The notes beneath the pieces are model-generated. The model saw only the letters and a program-made list of their open reading frames with translations. It had not been told where the DNA came from and made no database searches. The translations under genes were made by a program, and so were the position numbers. A DNA stretch of 64,000 bases from Liolophura sinensis (lineage: Eukaryota > Mollusca > Polyplacophora > Chitonida > Chitonidae), in contig NC_088304.1 in assembly GCF_032854445.1 (NCBI RefSeq), forward strand, positions 15,289,850 to 15,353,849, read 5' to 3'. Of this stretch, positions 23,430 through 34,959 are shown piece after piece; the stretch's first letter is position 1; each line of letters opens with the position of its first letter.

Positions 23430-24180
23430 CTTGCTCCAGTCTTCAGTGACGTGCCACTGACTGACTTTCACTGCACTTGTAGCTGAGCACTTTCTAAGTG
23501 ACAAGCCACTAACTCACCATCAGAAGCAGACTTTTAGCAAACCACTTTTTCAGTCTTTCACCACCAGTGCATTTGAAGCAAACTTTTAACAAACCACTTT
23601 TTCACTGGCTCACCACCAGTGCATGTGAAGCAGACTAATAGCAAACCACTTTTTCACTGGCTCACCACCAGTGCATTTGAAGCAGACTTTTAGCAAACCA
23701 CTTTTTCACTCTTTCACCACTGGTGCATTTGAAGCAAACTTTTAGCAAACCACTTTTTCGCTGGCTCACCACCAGTGCATGTGAAGCAAACTCCTAGCAA
23801 ACCACTCTTTCACTGTCTCACCACCAGTGCATTTGAAGCAGACTTTTAGCAAACCACTTTTTCACAGTCTTACCACCAGTGCACCTGTGGCAGCCTTCTA
23901 AGCCGACCACTTTGTCAGTGGCATTCCAGTCACCCACCATCAGTGCACTGGTGGCAGGCTTCTAGTTCTGGCAGACCACCTTCTCACTGGCTAACCATCA
24001 GTGCACTTGTAGCAGGCTTCTAGCAGAACACTTTGTCAGTGACATGCCACTGGCTCCCCATCAGTGCACTTGTAGCAGGCTTCTAGCTCTAGCAGACCAC
24101 TTTGTGGATCACCATTAGTGCACTTGTAGCCGGCTTCTAACAGACCACTGTCTCCGTAGCAGGCTCCCAGCTGGCCATTA
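23430..24180 (+). repeat. Minisatellite with a unit of about 52 bp
   Basis: About 14 diverged copies built on 'agcaaaccactttttcactg' and 'ctcaccaccagtgcat'. The 5' copies (23520-23880) are similar to one another and regularly spaced at 52 bp. The 3' copies are more diverged ('gtgcacttgtagcaggcttc'), so the array seems to have expanded recently at its left part. Confidence 0.9.
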
Positions 24181-25920
24181 CAATATACATTCACCTCTTC
24201 AGAATTGAGTTATGTCTCTCAATGATCTGTGAAATTTTTGATCTTGCAGTCCAGCACCACACAGACCACATGTAAGCTAATCTATGACATGCTCTTAATA
24301 TGGCAGAGGGTTAACCAGAATTTTCAACCAGAAAAGAGTGTTTAAACGGCCATTTTGTTTGAATTTTGTGTCCAGATTGTTGCCTATTTCTGTTGCAGTT
24401 TTTTAACGATGTTAAGGCTAATAAGACTGATTTTTGTTTTAATCATTCACTCCTTGGTGTACATGCAGCTTGAATATGTTTACTCTTAACCGGATACATT
24501 TACGCATAACCGGATATGTTATGTTTACGCATGACTGCATACCTTAGAGGAATTCTGGACTGGCTTTAGTATACACTCTTATAAAATAAATATTATTAAA
24601 TATTTTAAATTATATGGCTGTAAGAGTCTGACGACGCTTGATAAAAGGATATTTAGGTCTGTTTTTGTCTGTAGTGATATAACCTTTAATAAGCTGCTAA
24701 AGATAAGAGCTATCTATTAGTGTAGGTCAAATCCGAGATACAGGCAGCTAATAAAAGCACAGTTGGTGTCTGACTAACACCTTAAGTCAAGACCTGTACA
24801 TCTAGACGGGGATGCCACAGGCTGGCTGGGCTTTTTCCCCTCAAACAATTGTGGCTTTGCCACCTTTACGGGAGGCATATGGCTCTGTTTGTTTTAACTC
24901 CACTGCCCATTCAGACCTTCACATCAGGATGTCGAGGCTGAAAATAGAAAAACTTTCAGCAGGGAACTTTCAAATATTTACTCTGAAGTCCCCGTTGAAG
25001 TGTTGGTTGATGCTGCTCAGTTGCCTTCCTATAACCAGTTTGACAAGTCTGTTAGCCGATTTGGAACAGCGGATTTTATCCGGTGTCTGCCAAGTGCACC
25101 TTGTGATGAATGATTACATACTCTGATATAGAACACAGGTTGCTCTGTTCTCTGAAAGTTAGATTCCTGCCATATATACACTGACACAGTGACCACATCG
25201 TCTTGCACATGTACATCTATACCATCTCTACCTCCAGGGTTTATATTAGAAAACCTTAACTGCTTGACCTGCCTGCATGAACAAAAACTAGAATTATGAA
25301 CAGAATGTAAATTTGACAATAAAGTTTATATTTCCCTGAACTTACGATTTCTTTTTTTTGAGAATGGCAGCTTGAAATGCACAAAATACATGTAGCATTA
25401 AAATGTTGGACACAATTCTTTTTTTTTGTTTTTTTGGTTTTTTATATTTACATATATTGATTCACGGCCTATAATTTAATTTAATCTGGCTGTTCCTGCA
25501 AAACCCATTTAACAACACCGAAAAAGAAAACTATAAAATTTGTAAGAATCGTATTAGAACGGTAAGGTCCTCAAAGAAGTATATTAACTATGCCTTTAAT
25601 TTGACCAGCGAGACTTGTACAAGAACAAGGCTTGCACTTGCTCACACAGGAAGAGAATTGGTGGTACTTGAAAGTTAACATCCGATGGTTTGATCCTCAT
25701 TATCCTTATACATTCTATACAAAAACACTACATCACATAGTGCTAGGCACTCCCCCCCCCCCCCCCTCCAAAAAAAAAAAATCCTCCACTCCTTTTTATA
25801 TGGATTCATGTTTAAGCTGAATGTAGAGATGGTCACAAAGTTGAACTTAAGTGGAATAGCGCAATCGGTGTGAGATTGGTGCAGAGTTTGAGCCACTGCC
25901 AGGACAAACTGGCTGCGATG

Positions 25921-25933
25921 AGGTCAAAGGTCA
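25921..25933 (+). promoter_or_regulatory. Perfect DR1 nuclear-receptor element
   Basis: AGGTCA-A-AGGTCA, the consensus for RXR/PPAR, HNF4 and COUP-TF type receptors, in intron 1 of the FABP gene. Binding is inferred, not shown. Confidence 0.55.
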
Positions 25934-26248
25934 GGAATGCGGCTCCGTCATTATTAAAAATAACAAGCTTATATTAGTTTATAGGCCATTGTGAATATCT
26001 GGGATGGGTGTACATGTGTGTGTAATTGACGACAACAGGTGAGTCAGGTATTGTCCTGATAATTTGGGTCATTAACTCGACACTATTCAAATACGTAAAT
26101 TGTCCTGATTATCTGCCGTCCTGGAGGGTTCTTTCCAGGAGAATGCCTTTGATTTATGATGTATACATATGTAGGTATATGTAGGTAGAAACTGGTGTCC
26201 AGGGTTTCCATGATTTTGTGTGGTAGCTATAAAGGCAGTTTACGGCTC

Positions 26249-26365
26249 AGTTTCACAAAGATTAGGGTTAGGGTTAGGTTATGATGTGATGTGTGATCAT
26301 TATGTGGTAACGGTGACGACAAATGTACGATAAAAAAAATGCCACTTTGTGAAAATGGACCCAGT
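26249..26365. mobile_element. MITE-like element with TTTCACAAAG inverted ends
   Basis: TTTCACAAAG at 26251-26260 faces CTTTGTGAAA at about 26345-26354, with similar flanking bases outside (gctcag / atggacccag). Dispersed elements with these ends are common in marine invertebrates. Just inside lies gattagggttagggttagg, a short telomere-like run. Confidence 0.5.
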
Positions 26366-26517
26366 AATCTCCCTTCTTCTATGTTAATCCTCTTAACTTC
26401 ATGTAAAACCACATGAAACTATGCACGCACTAAATTTCCTCTGCTTATACCGTAAACTTTAATTCTTGTGCGATATGCATAGACATGTATGTAGTCAAGT
26501 ATCCAGGAGCCTCTTAC

Positions 26518-26695
26518 CATCAGTGTGAGTTCAAGTCCAGCTCATGCTGGCGTCCTTTTCCTGCGGATGGTCGTGGGTTTTCTCTTCGTGGCTTTATTCG
26601 GTTTTCTCCCACCATATTACTGGCCATCGTTATATAAGTGAAGTATTCTTGAGTATGGTGTAAAAAATAAATCAAATATATAAATAAATATACAG
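26518..26695 (+). mobile_element. tRNA-derived SINE, internally shortened
   Basis: B-box-like 'gtgagttcaagtccagctca', then a shortened middle ('cctgcggatggtcgtggg'), 'tctcccaccat', 'gtgaagtattcttgagta' and an AAATAAATA tail. Confidence 0.8.
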
Positions 26696-28391
26696 CCATA
26701 TACTCTATATTCTCCATTTGTGGGAATGAACTGCTTTATTTGAACTAAAAGAATTGGTCTCAGATGTTGTTTGCTGATTTCTATCTGGATAGACTTTATA
26801 AATGATAATATTTATACTATCAGCGTACACCTAGTGTGTTATAAATGTGTGCAGCTTGTCATGTCCAGAGTCTGTGGGTTAATGCGTCAGAATTTGCATA
26901 CGCTTCATGACCTATTAACATTTTGTCCTGGATCACACTGGACTGACCAGATTTTATTCTGAAAGTGGATAATTTGAACAATTGACTGTACAGAGGTGAC
27001 CTTTTGTCTGCTGTACTCATACATCCTGTCAACTTGTCAGCTTCATGTACTGAAGGCTTTTGTTTGTCCTAACCATGCTAACCTCCCCCCCCCCCCCCCA
27101 AGATTGTGCATGAGCAGGAATTGAAACAACAGACGTAAATAATAAGTCTTTGTGATGCACTACACATTTATTGAAGCTTTATAGAAAATATATGTACATG
27201 TACATATACTGTAATTATTTTATATGTAAATTAGATGTTCATTTTGATTGTTTTTTTTGCTGCATGCATTTACTTGTTCATCTGTGCACTTTGTAACCTT
27301 GACACTTGGGACAGGTGAAACATTTCTGCACATTTTATTATCCCAATGGCATATTATGCAAGTTTTCAAAATTTGATGAAATCCGGTGCTGCATTCTCAT
27401 AATTATTAACATGCAGAGCTAATCTGATCTGATCAAAGTTTCAAGTTGTGTTTCTGATGGAAATAACCCATTTATATTTCTGTAAATTTTGCAAATGTCA
27501 AGCTATTAAACCTGATGGGATTGTGCAAGTGTCAGGCTCAATTCTTGTTTCCGCCGTGCACTTCTTTAGTGTCCTGTGTTAACTTGGTCAATTCACAATA
27601 TCTATTCTATAGCTACCTACACTAAAGCCAAGAAATCGGCTGTTACTTTTAATATTGAGTAATTTCTAGTTCACAGCCTGAAAAAATGTGATAAAATATC
27701 TGTAAATCGGAACAGAACCAAAACTTATGTGCCGTGTGCAAAATTCTGGTGAATTAATACATCGGCCGACGGCTTCATATCTCATTGTCTCATTCTGTAT
27801 ATATGAGCGATCAAAGCGCCAATTTCTTGTCATTTTAAAAGCATCTTGCACTTCATATTTTTTCATTCTAGAAGAAGCTATCAAAACAACATCGTTGTCC
27901 ACTTACGTTTGTTGATCAAGCTGTTCTATAGCTTGGAATACTTATACACAAGGTTGTGACATATTTTTAGACAATGACAGTTTCTCAACATGATCGACAG
28001 TAGACATGATCGGATAGATATGGCGTCAAGTAGAAAGCAGCTCAAACCAGACCTTATTTTTTAATTGGACGGAGATTTCTGAGGATGCTTAAGATGCACG
28101 TGTGCATGTATGTTGGTTGTTGTCGTAAACCGGAAATCAGGTGGGGATCAATTTGAACCCAGTCTTGCATGAAATTGTGTGCAATGTAGTAACAGAATAG
28201 ATGCAAATGTACCTCTCTTGTCATTAGCGTAAACTTTAGCTTTGATATTAATGCCTCCAGGTGCAAGTGGGTTACAGTTGCACCTGTTGATTTTAGTTTG
28301 AAAAAATATTTGTGTAACAGGCTTTAGGTGGCATGTAATGTAGACAGTATGCTGAGGTAAGATTGAATGTTCTAGACCTTCTATATGTGTA

Positions 28392-28490
28392 AACATTGTG
28401 AAGGTCAAGGCCATCAAAGCGAAGGTCAAGGCCTTCATGGTGAAGGTCAAGGCTTCATGGTGAAGGTCAAGGCCTTTATGATAAAGATTG
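28392..28490 (+). repeat. Short tandem array of AAGGTCAAGG units
   Basis: Four copies, spaced 20-24 bp, of 'gaaggtcaaggcc.tcatg'. Each contains AAGGTCA, the extended half-site used by monomeric NR5A/ERR-type receptors. It lies in FABP intron 1. Confidence 0.8.
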
Positions 28491-28939
28491 AACTCCAGAG
28501 AGTTTGTATATACCTGGACTGCTGGATGTAACAGTATACAGGAAATTTTCAAAAATTTGGCACCATAAAGTATTACTTTTTGGTGCTGGAACTTATATTT
28601 TTCTGTTGGTAGCTGTTATGGTGTTGCATTCCTGGAACCAGGAGAGTGGGCTTTATGGATGCTAAGTGGTGTATTACATCTGAAGTTTGACCACTAAAGA
28701 TGGACTTTCAGAAGTGTATTAAGGCGTTAAGATGATACCTTTGATGCCAGCATCCATGTTTTTTGTGGATAAATTAATCTAACCACAAAAAAAGACTCTA
28801 TAGGGCCTATGGGCGATTCAAGTTCAGGGGAGTTCCCTGTGGGGGCACTCAAGTGTATACCAGAAGTATCCGTGGTTAGAACCCTGGCGATAAACAGCGC
28901 ATGAGCGTTTTTCTAACCCCAACTTCTGGTATATGCGCG

Positions 28940-29012
28940 ACCACCCCCCACCCCCCCCCCACCCCCCCACCCCCCCACCCCCCCCACCCACCCAACCCCC
29001 CCACACACCCAC
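28940..29012. repeat. C-rich low-complexity tract
   Basis: About 70 bases of C runs punctuated by A (CCCCCCA type). The G-rich complement could form G-quadruplexes. Confidence 0.9.
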
Positions 29013-30432
29013 TTCAGAAATACTGGGAACGTCGCTCATAGGCCTTATAATGAAGTAAACGGTGTGGTTTACAAAAATAGCCCGAACTTTTAGGTGAAAT
29101 ACAGTAATTAAAGTAAAGCCACAGAAATGTTTGGGTTAATGTCAGACGTGGTGGTATTTTTTTCCACTTATGTAAACACCAAGTTTAAAGGGAAACTCCA
29201 TGTAAAGGTAAAAAAAAACATTTTGGACAATCTGTCATTGCAATACATTTTATGGAGACTGATTTCTGACACACAACTGAAAGCACATCCAGGCTTCCTT
29301 TTTGACTGATCAGGATAGCCCTCAGACAGGACTCTCCTGTAGCTGTACAGTTTTATAAAGCAGTGTGGCCTAGAGTCTGCTTTAGATTGATACCACATGT
29401 GCTAAGTGGCTTATCACTTCAGACAGGGCCAGAGGGAGTTATTAGGACAGATCTAGTCTGCCTTCTCCAGATGGTGTCAGAAATGCTCTAGGCTGTTATC
29501 TTTGTTTGCAAAAATGGACATTATCAAAGCTACACTTGTATGAAAATGTATTTCATCTCTTAAAGATATAGACAAGAAGTTGTTTTGGTGTTGTAACAAA
29601 CGATTATTGAGCACCGTGTAACTTGAAGAAAACAGAAATCTTTTACTGGCAGGATCATTTACATTTATATATGCTTCCAAGCTTGTATTAATAGCTAGTC
29701 TTCTTGCAGTATTAAAGCTACAAGTCAAATTCTCTAAGGAGATGTTGCTTCAATGTTGGTAAATATTCGAGGTCTAGGTTTTCAGACTCGGCATGTGGAA
29801 TGGATATTACAGGAAGGCTGTTTTTGTGTACTGTGGTGTACCATATTTTTTTTTTATTATGTTCAGGGTTATTTGGAGAACATGGTTTAATGTCTACAGA
29901 CAGTGTGCAGGTTACATTTAGATGGACTACTTTACCTTCCGGTACACGTTCTAGTAGGGTCCTTAACATACATTGAGAGTGGAGATATCATGTGGGGTGA
30001 AGTTTTATCTGGGCATTACCGCTTTTTCTCCCACTGTGTTAGGTAATACGAAAGAAATAATTTTTGTTTTGACAGTATTTTGTGTAAATACTTTGAAAAC
30101 CCTGTATCACCGAATACACATAAGCATAAGTTTATCCGCTTACTTGGATCATTACAGCCCTGATGTTTGCTTTACCTATTGACTTATGTGCGAACCAGAC
30201 ATCCACATCTGGCAGAGATATTTTTTTCTACATCATGTGGCAGAGATGACGGGGGAAACTGCCCCAGTGACCGGACCGCTGTGGAGGTTGTGATATTACA
30301 TAATATGCTCTAGTACATACATATGTGTATACGTTTATACAGTAGGTACTGCATTTCGTCTCAAGTTTAGCATTTTTCAGGTGCAACATTTTCATGTACT
30401 GGTAAATAGACAATGTACATTTATATATGCAT

Positions 30433-30680
30433 GTGGGTGTATTCCTGATGCAAGTGGGCATATTCCTGATGCATGTAGGCATATTCCTGATGCAAGTGGG
30501 CATATTCCTGATGCATGTAGGCATATTCCTGATGCATATTCCTGATGCATGTGGACATATTCCTGATGCATGTGGGTGTTTTCCTGATGCATGTGGGTGT
30601 ATTCCAGATGCATGTGGGCATATTCCTGATGCATGTGGGCATATTCCTGATGCATGTGGGCATTTTCCTGATGCCTTTTA
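30433..30680 (+). repeat. 21-bp minisatellite, about 12 copies
   Basis: Unit 'attcctgatgcatgtgggca' plus one base, with one copy shortened to 13 bp. Alternating variants (gcaagtggg / gcatgtagg) at the left end show duplication of two-unit blocks. Since 21 is a multiple of three and the unit lacks stops, it is open in frames of both strands; these are not genes. Confidence 0.95.
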
Positions 30681-30744
30681 CAGTGCGTGTTTATTGTTAT
30701 GGTGAAAAGCAATCCCATATACAGTTTGTCACCAGTGTGGTTGA

Positions 30745-30926
30745 TGGGAGTTCAAATCTCCAGTTGTAAATTGGAAGGTCTGTAAGCAGCCTGCGAATTG
30801 TGGCGGGTTTCCTGAGGAATCTGCCCGGTTTCCTCCCACCATAATTCTCGCCGCCGTCATATACTGAGTGAAGTATTCTTGAGTACGGCATAAAAACAAC
30901 TTATCAAATAAATAAATACATGTGAA
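30745..30926 (+). mobile_element. tRNA-derived SINE, diverged
   Basis: Has 'gggagttcaaatctcc' (B-box-like), 'cggtttcctcccaccataat', 'gtgaagtattcttgagtacg' and an AAATAAATA tail. Confidence 0.75.
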
Positions 30927-31424
30927 TAAATAAACAGTGTGTACATGCTTTCAAAGCACAAGCAATTCTAAATGTGCACTGTTTGAACATCGCAGAAAGA
31001 TGTGTGTAAACTTGTTGTGTGACTACATTTAATCGGCATTTGCGTTCAAGGCTGAGCCACTTAACAGCAGATGTATGCGCCCTTTATGGCCTAAATGGGT
31101 GTAATCGTATAGGCAGTATACTGTATATTTTAACCTGTATGTTGCCTTGTCGCTGTGTGAAGGTTTAATTGTGAAGTGCCGTGTTAATTGTTAACAAAGC
31201 CACTGTGATGACATATAGCCTATATTAATGGGAGACGCAGATGTCAAATTACATATACACATGTACCTAATCGTCAGGTTCTAACCTGATCTCTGTAAGC
31301 TATAGTTGCACACCAGTTGTAGGCCTACATTATGTAACTGTGCACAAGTCATATAAACTATTAATATGTGCCTTATAATTAAGACGTACGTGCAGATATT
31401 TAACTCTTGTGGTGTGACCTTTAG

Positions 31425-31440
31425 TGACCTGTGGGCTTGT
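31425..31440 (-). promoter_or_regulatory. Perfect DR4 nuclear-receptor element
   Basis: TGACCT-ttag-TGACCT on the + strand, that is AGGTCA-n4-AGGTCA on the - strand. DR4 is the usual site of thyroid-hormone-receptor/LXR-type RXR heterodimers. In FABP intron 1. Confidence 0.5.
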
Positions 31441-31617
31441 TGCTTGTCACAGGCATTGATTTCTTCAGTGCATGGATTAGGTTTTGTTCTGTTCTGTTCT
31501 GACCCTAGAAATTTTCAGGACGACATATATTAAACTATACTGCTGTAGTCTATAATCAAAGTACAGTGCATATACACTTTATAATTAGAACCTCTTCCAG
31601 GGCCTTATTACAGGAGC

Positions 31618-31745
31618 GTCTGCCTTGAAGGCTTGAGACCCGCGATCAAGTCTGCCTTGAAGGCGGGAGACCCGCAATCAAGTCTGCCTTGAAGGCGGGA
31701 GACCCGCAATTAAGTCTACCTTGAAGGCGGGAGACCTGCGATCAA
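31618..31745 (+). repeat. 32-bp tandem repeat, four copies
   Basis: Units of 'ctgccttgaaggcgggagac' plus 'ccgcaatcaagt'. The parts 'ccttgaagg' and 'cgggagacccg' are each partly self-complementary, so a unit could fold back. Confidence 0.95.
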
Positions 31746-32408
31746 ACCAGGGTAGGGTCATACCAAAGACTTTAAAAAATGGTACTTGTTTTTGCCTCGT
31801 GTGGCACTCAGAGGTTAGAGCAAGGAAACGGGACTTGCTGGCCCAGTGGCTCTATAATGCGATTGGTCGGGGGATTGGGGGGGGTCACGCCTGGTGTCTT
31901 CAGGATGATACTTCAGTGGCGGCAGCACTTTGGGGGCATGGACTCGCCCTGCCACAAGAAGACACAATAAATGTATACACACGACTAAGGACTTCTTCTT
32001 GTCATATTACTGAAAAATTGTCACGTACGTGTTAGACCTAAACCTCAAGCATACATACCTGCATGATTCAGGAGAGCAATCATTTGGCTCAATTAAGGAT
32101 TCATTAAAATAAAGCTTGCATGAACTCTTTGAAGTAATTCGCATTTAGTCTTGTATGGTACATGTATTTTGGTTTATGTGATTGTTTTGGCTTCCTGAAA
32201 TGGATTTTTACTTTTTATTAAAAATCATTTTAATATTTTGAAAGAAACCTGACCTGTACTTTGTAGATCATGTTTTTTCCAAAAAAACTGTACAACAAAC
32301 TGCGAGCACCTAATAAACCAGCCTGTAGCTGTATATTTCAGTCACACATGTGCACATGTACAGTTTCTCAGCTTTCTGTAGGTACATGTAATTTACATGT
32401 AATGTCAG

Positions 32409-32469
32409 AGGTCAGAGTAGGTCAGGTGACCTCACTGTTGCATGATGGGCAATGTGATGTCAAAGGTCA
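32409..32469 (+). promoter_or_regulatory. Cluster of nuclear-receptor half-sites (DR4, IR2, DR1-like)
   Basis: AGGTCA at 32409-32414 and 32419-32424 form a perfect DR4. The second faces TGACCT at 32427-32432 (inverted, 2-base spacer). ATGTCA-A-AGGTCA at 32457-32469 is a DR1 with one mismatch in the first half. Four half-sites within 61 bp, 1.7 kb before FABP exon 2. Confidence 0.5.
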
Positions 32470-33185
32470 TGCTGTGATGGGAAGATGCCAGCTGGGAGCA
32501 GCTCTTAACTAGTAACAACTCAAGTTCATGCTATCTGGACCTTGGAACAGGTCATTGTGATACGATAGTGTATGTACAGAGCAAACTGACTTTGTACATG
32601 TACTGTATTTACCATAAAAATTCATCAAGAAATGTACATTTTTTTGAGGTAAATAAAGCTTTTAATATTTCACTTTTGGTGAAAGTCATCCTACTTTCCA
32701 AACAAACAGTAAAAACCTCAAAGCACCTCTCTGAGATAAATAGAACTCGCGGAAGCAGGCAAATTGAGTGACTTAATCGTGAGCAAAATTTGAAATCAAT
32801 TAATGCATATGTATGTAATCCATGTTGCTGTAAGGCTATACAGTAGCCAAAACTTACCCATATCACCTTGCACTGCGTGGCTGAGGGGCCATGCAGGCTT
32901 TAGGATACATGTACTTCTTGTCTTCCATTTGTGCTATAGAATTTCCATGAGAGGCAAACCATTTATTAATTTACATGAACATCTCAACGTATTAGTTACT
33001 GTATTTGTTACAGTATTTTATGCTTTAAAAAGGTTCATATTCCTCATTTAGATTGATTCACGATAGATGCGTTATATACATGTACATATTTTAAGTACAA
33101 GAACTGTTGTCCTTCACAGTACAGACCATCAAATACCGACCCTAGCTGGCAGACTTGAACAGACTTTAGCTATATGTTTATGTTG

Positions 33186-33361
33186 AATTATTTACTTATT
33201 TATATGATTGGTGGTTTACAATATACTCAAGAACATTTCACTTATACAACAGCGGCCAGCATTATGGTGGGAGGAAACCGGGCAGAGCCCGGCGGAAACC
33301 CACGACCGTCTGCAGGTTACTGACAGACCTTCCCACGTAATGCCAGAGAGGAAGCCAGCTA
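33186..33361 (-). mobile_element. tRNA-derived SINE, reverse, 5'-truncated
   Basis: Reads an ATTTATTT-like tail, 'atactcaagaacatttcact', 'cagcattatggtgggaggaa', 'cccacgaccgtctgcaggtt' and 'gagaggaagccagct', the reversed body of the main SINE family. Confidence 0.8.
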
Positions 33362-33522
33362 TTTTGAATTAAGTATTCTTCATTATGCATAGTTTAAACT
33401 ATTGATATGGTTGAAACTATATTGCCCTGTATGTAAATATTAAAAAGGCCCTTCTTTGTAAAAATATTTAAATCTCCTTTGAAAGACTGAAAAGTGAGTA
33501 ACACCTGTTTAGATCTTTCGAA

Positions 33523-34055
33523 GCTGCTGTATTTCACCTATAGTACGTTAGCTGCTGTATTTCACCTATAGTACGTTAGCTGCTGTATTTCACCTATAGT
33601 ACGTTAGCTGCTGTATTTCACCTATAGTACGTTAGCTGCTGTATTTCACCTATAGTACGTTAGCTGCTGTATTTCACCTATAGTACGTTAGCTGCTGTAT
33701 TTCACCTATAGTACGTTAGCTGCTGTATTTCACCTATAGTACGTTAGCTGCTGTATTTCACCTATAGTACGTTAGCTGCTGTATTTCACCTATAGTACGT
33801 TAGCTGCTGTATTTCACCTATAGTACGTTAGCTGCTGTATTTCACCTATAGTACGTTAGCTGCTGTATTTCACCTATAGTACGTTAGCTGCTGTATTTCA
33901 CCTATAGTACGTTAGCTGCTGTATTTCACCTATAGTACGTTAGCTGCTGTATTTCACCTATAGTACGTTAGCTGCTGTATTTCACCTATAGTACGTTAGC
34001 TGCTGTATTTCACCTATAGTACGTTAGCTGCTGTATTTCACCTATAATTACGTTA
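33523..34055 (+). repeat. 28-bp minisatellite, 19 copies, immediately before FABP exon 2
   Basis: Unit starts 'gctgctgtatttcaccta' and ends 'tagtacgtta'. The first 18 copies read identical; only the last is altered ('ataattacgtt'). This homogeneity implies very recent expansion or ongoing homogenisation. The array ends 85 bp before the exon. Confidence 0.97.
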
Positions 34056-34140
34056 TGTAAACATTACGTTGCTCCAGCATCGAATTCCATCAATATGACA
34101 GTGGATATGTAAGGACATCTGTGACCTGTGAATGTTTCAG

Positions 34141-34313
34141 GAGTGGGTTATGTGCTAAGGAAACTGGCCTCCACAGCCAAGCCCGAACAACATATCAGTG
34201 TTGATGGTGATAACTGGACCATTAAGACAACAAGCCTGGTGAAAAATACAGAGATCAAGTTTACTCTGGGTCAGGAATTTGACGAAACTACTGCCGACGG
34301 CAGGAAAGTCAAG
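34141..34313 (+). CDS. Fatty-acid-binding protein, exon 2
   Basis: 173 bp, the same length as exon 2 of classical FABP genes. Encodes residues 24 (completed) to 81, from GVGYVLRK through the portal helix region, the second set of beta strands, and [19 protein letters not shown], a hallmark FABP stretch (compare [17 protein letters not shown] in muscle FABP). The acceptor TTTCAG ends at 34140; the donor AAG/GTATTG follows 34313 in phase 0. Confidence 0.97.
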
Positions 34314-34851
34314 GTATTGGGTATGGGCTTTAGTGTGAAAATAATTGTGGTGTTATAAACAGTTTGGGTTGTTTGCCCATATACACTGAGAAAATGTACA
34401 TTTAGGTCTACATATATGTAGACATATGTACAACAGGGAGCTTCAACAAACTCTACATGTATGTATATTCTGCGTAAGGGGAAAATCATTGAATAAAAAT
34501 AGTTGACTGCAGGGCCAAAAGGGGAGATCCAAAGTTTCAGGCCTCAAAAACCGATCTTTGTTACAGCATAGCTGCTGTCATGAGGCACGAGAGATGTCGA
34601 ATATTATGTACAATTACAAAACTAACAAATTTGTGTCGTGTAGAGTGTGAGGAAATCAAGCAACCCATGACCATTTTGTTACAAAATTTACTACAGTCTT
34701 GAATTTATGTCCCTAAGGTAAATATTAATCTAAAAAATTACTCATTGTATTGGGCTAAATCGGTGAATTCCCGTGTTTCCTACAGGTGAGCTCTTTGGTA
34801 GCCATGCTAACTTTTGTGATTGCTCTGTAACCTTTTGACCTCTGTTCCCAG

Positions 34852-34959
34852 ACTACAGCGACCCTGGATGGTAACAAGCTAACGATGAACCAGACGGGAG
34901 TGAAAGTGCCCTCCATCTTGACCCGGGAGCTGCAGGAGGATGGCAAGACCATGGTGATG
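34852..34959 (+). CDS. Fatty-acid-binding protein, exon 3
   Basis: Encodes residues 82-117 (TTATLDGNKLTMNQ...LTRELQEDGKTMVM). Arg106 in LTREL corresponds to the buried ligand-binding arginine before the last strands of FABPs. The acceptor TTCCCAG ends at 34851. The donor at 34960 (GTGGGT) keeps the frame; a second GT at 34964 would break it. Phase 0 at both ends, like the classical third exon, and two codons longer than the usual 34. Confidence 0.95.

Larger units (their letters stand above)
20579..34140 (+). other. FABP intron 1 (13.6 kb)
   Basis: A long phase-1 intron with GTAAGTG donor and ATGTTTCAG acceptor. It holds minisatellites (23.4-24.2, 30.4-30.7, 31.6 and 33.5-34.1 kb), C- and G-rich tracts, several SINEs, a MITE-like element, and a set of AGGTCA-type direct repeats at 25.9, 28.4, 31.4 and 32.4 kb. 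I see no further exon or independent gene. Confidence 0.8.

Noticed and set aside
24812-25126. 104-codon frame in FABP intron 1
   Set aside because: No domain or convincing splice sites; overlapped by an open frame on the other strand.
28824-29039. Gly-rich protein on the - strand
   Set aside because: Translation of a C-rich low-complexity tract.
30392-30769. His/Cys-rich repeat proteins on both strands
   Set aside because: Product of the 21-bp minisatellite.
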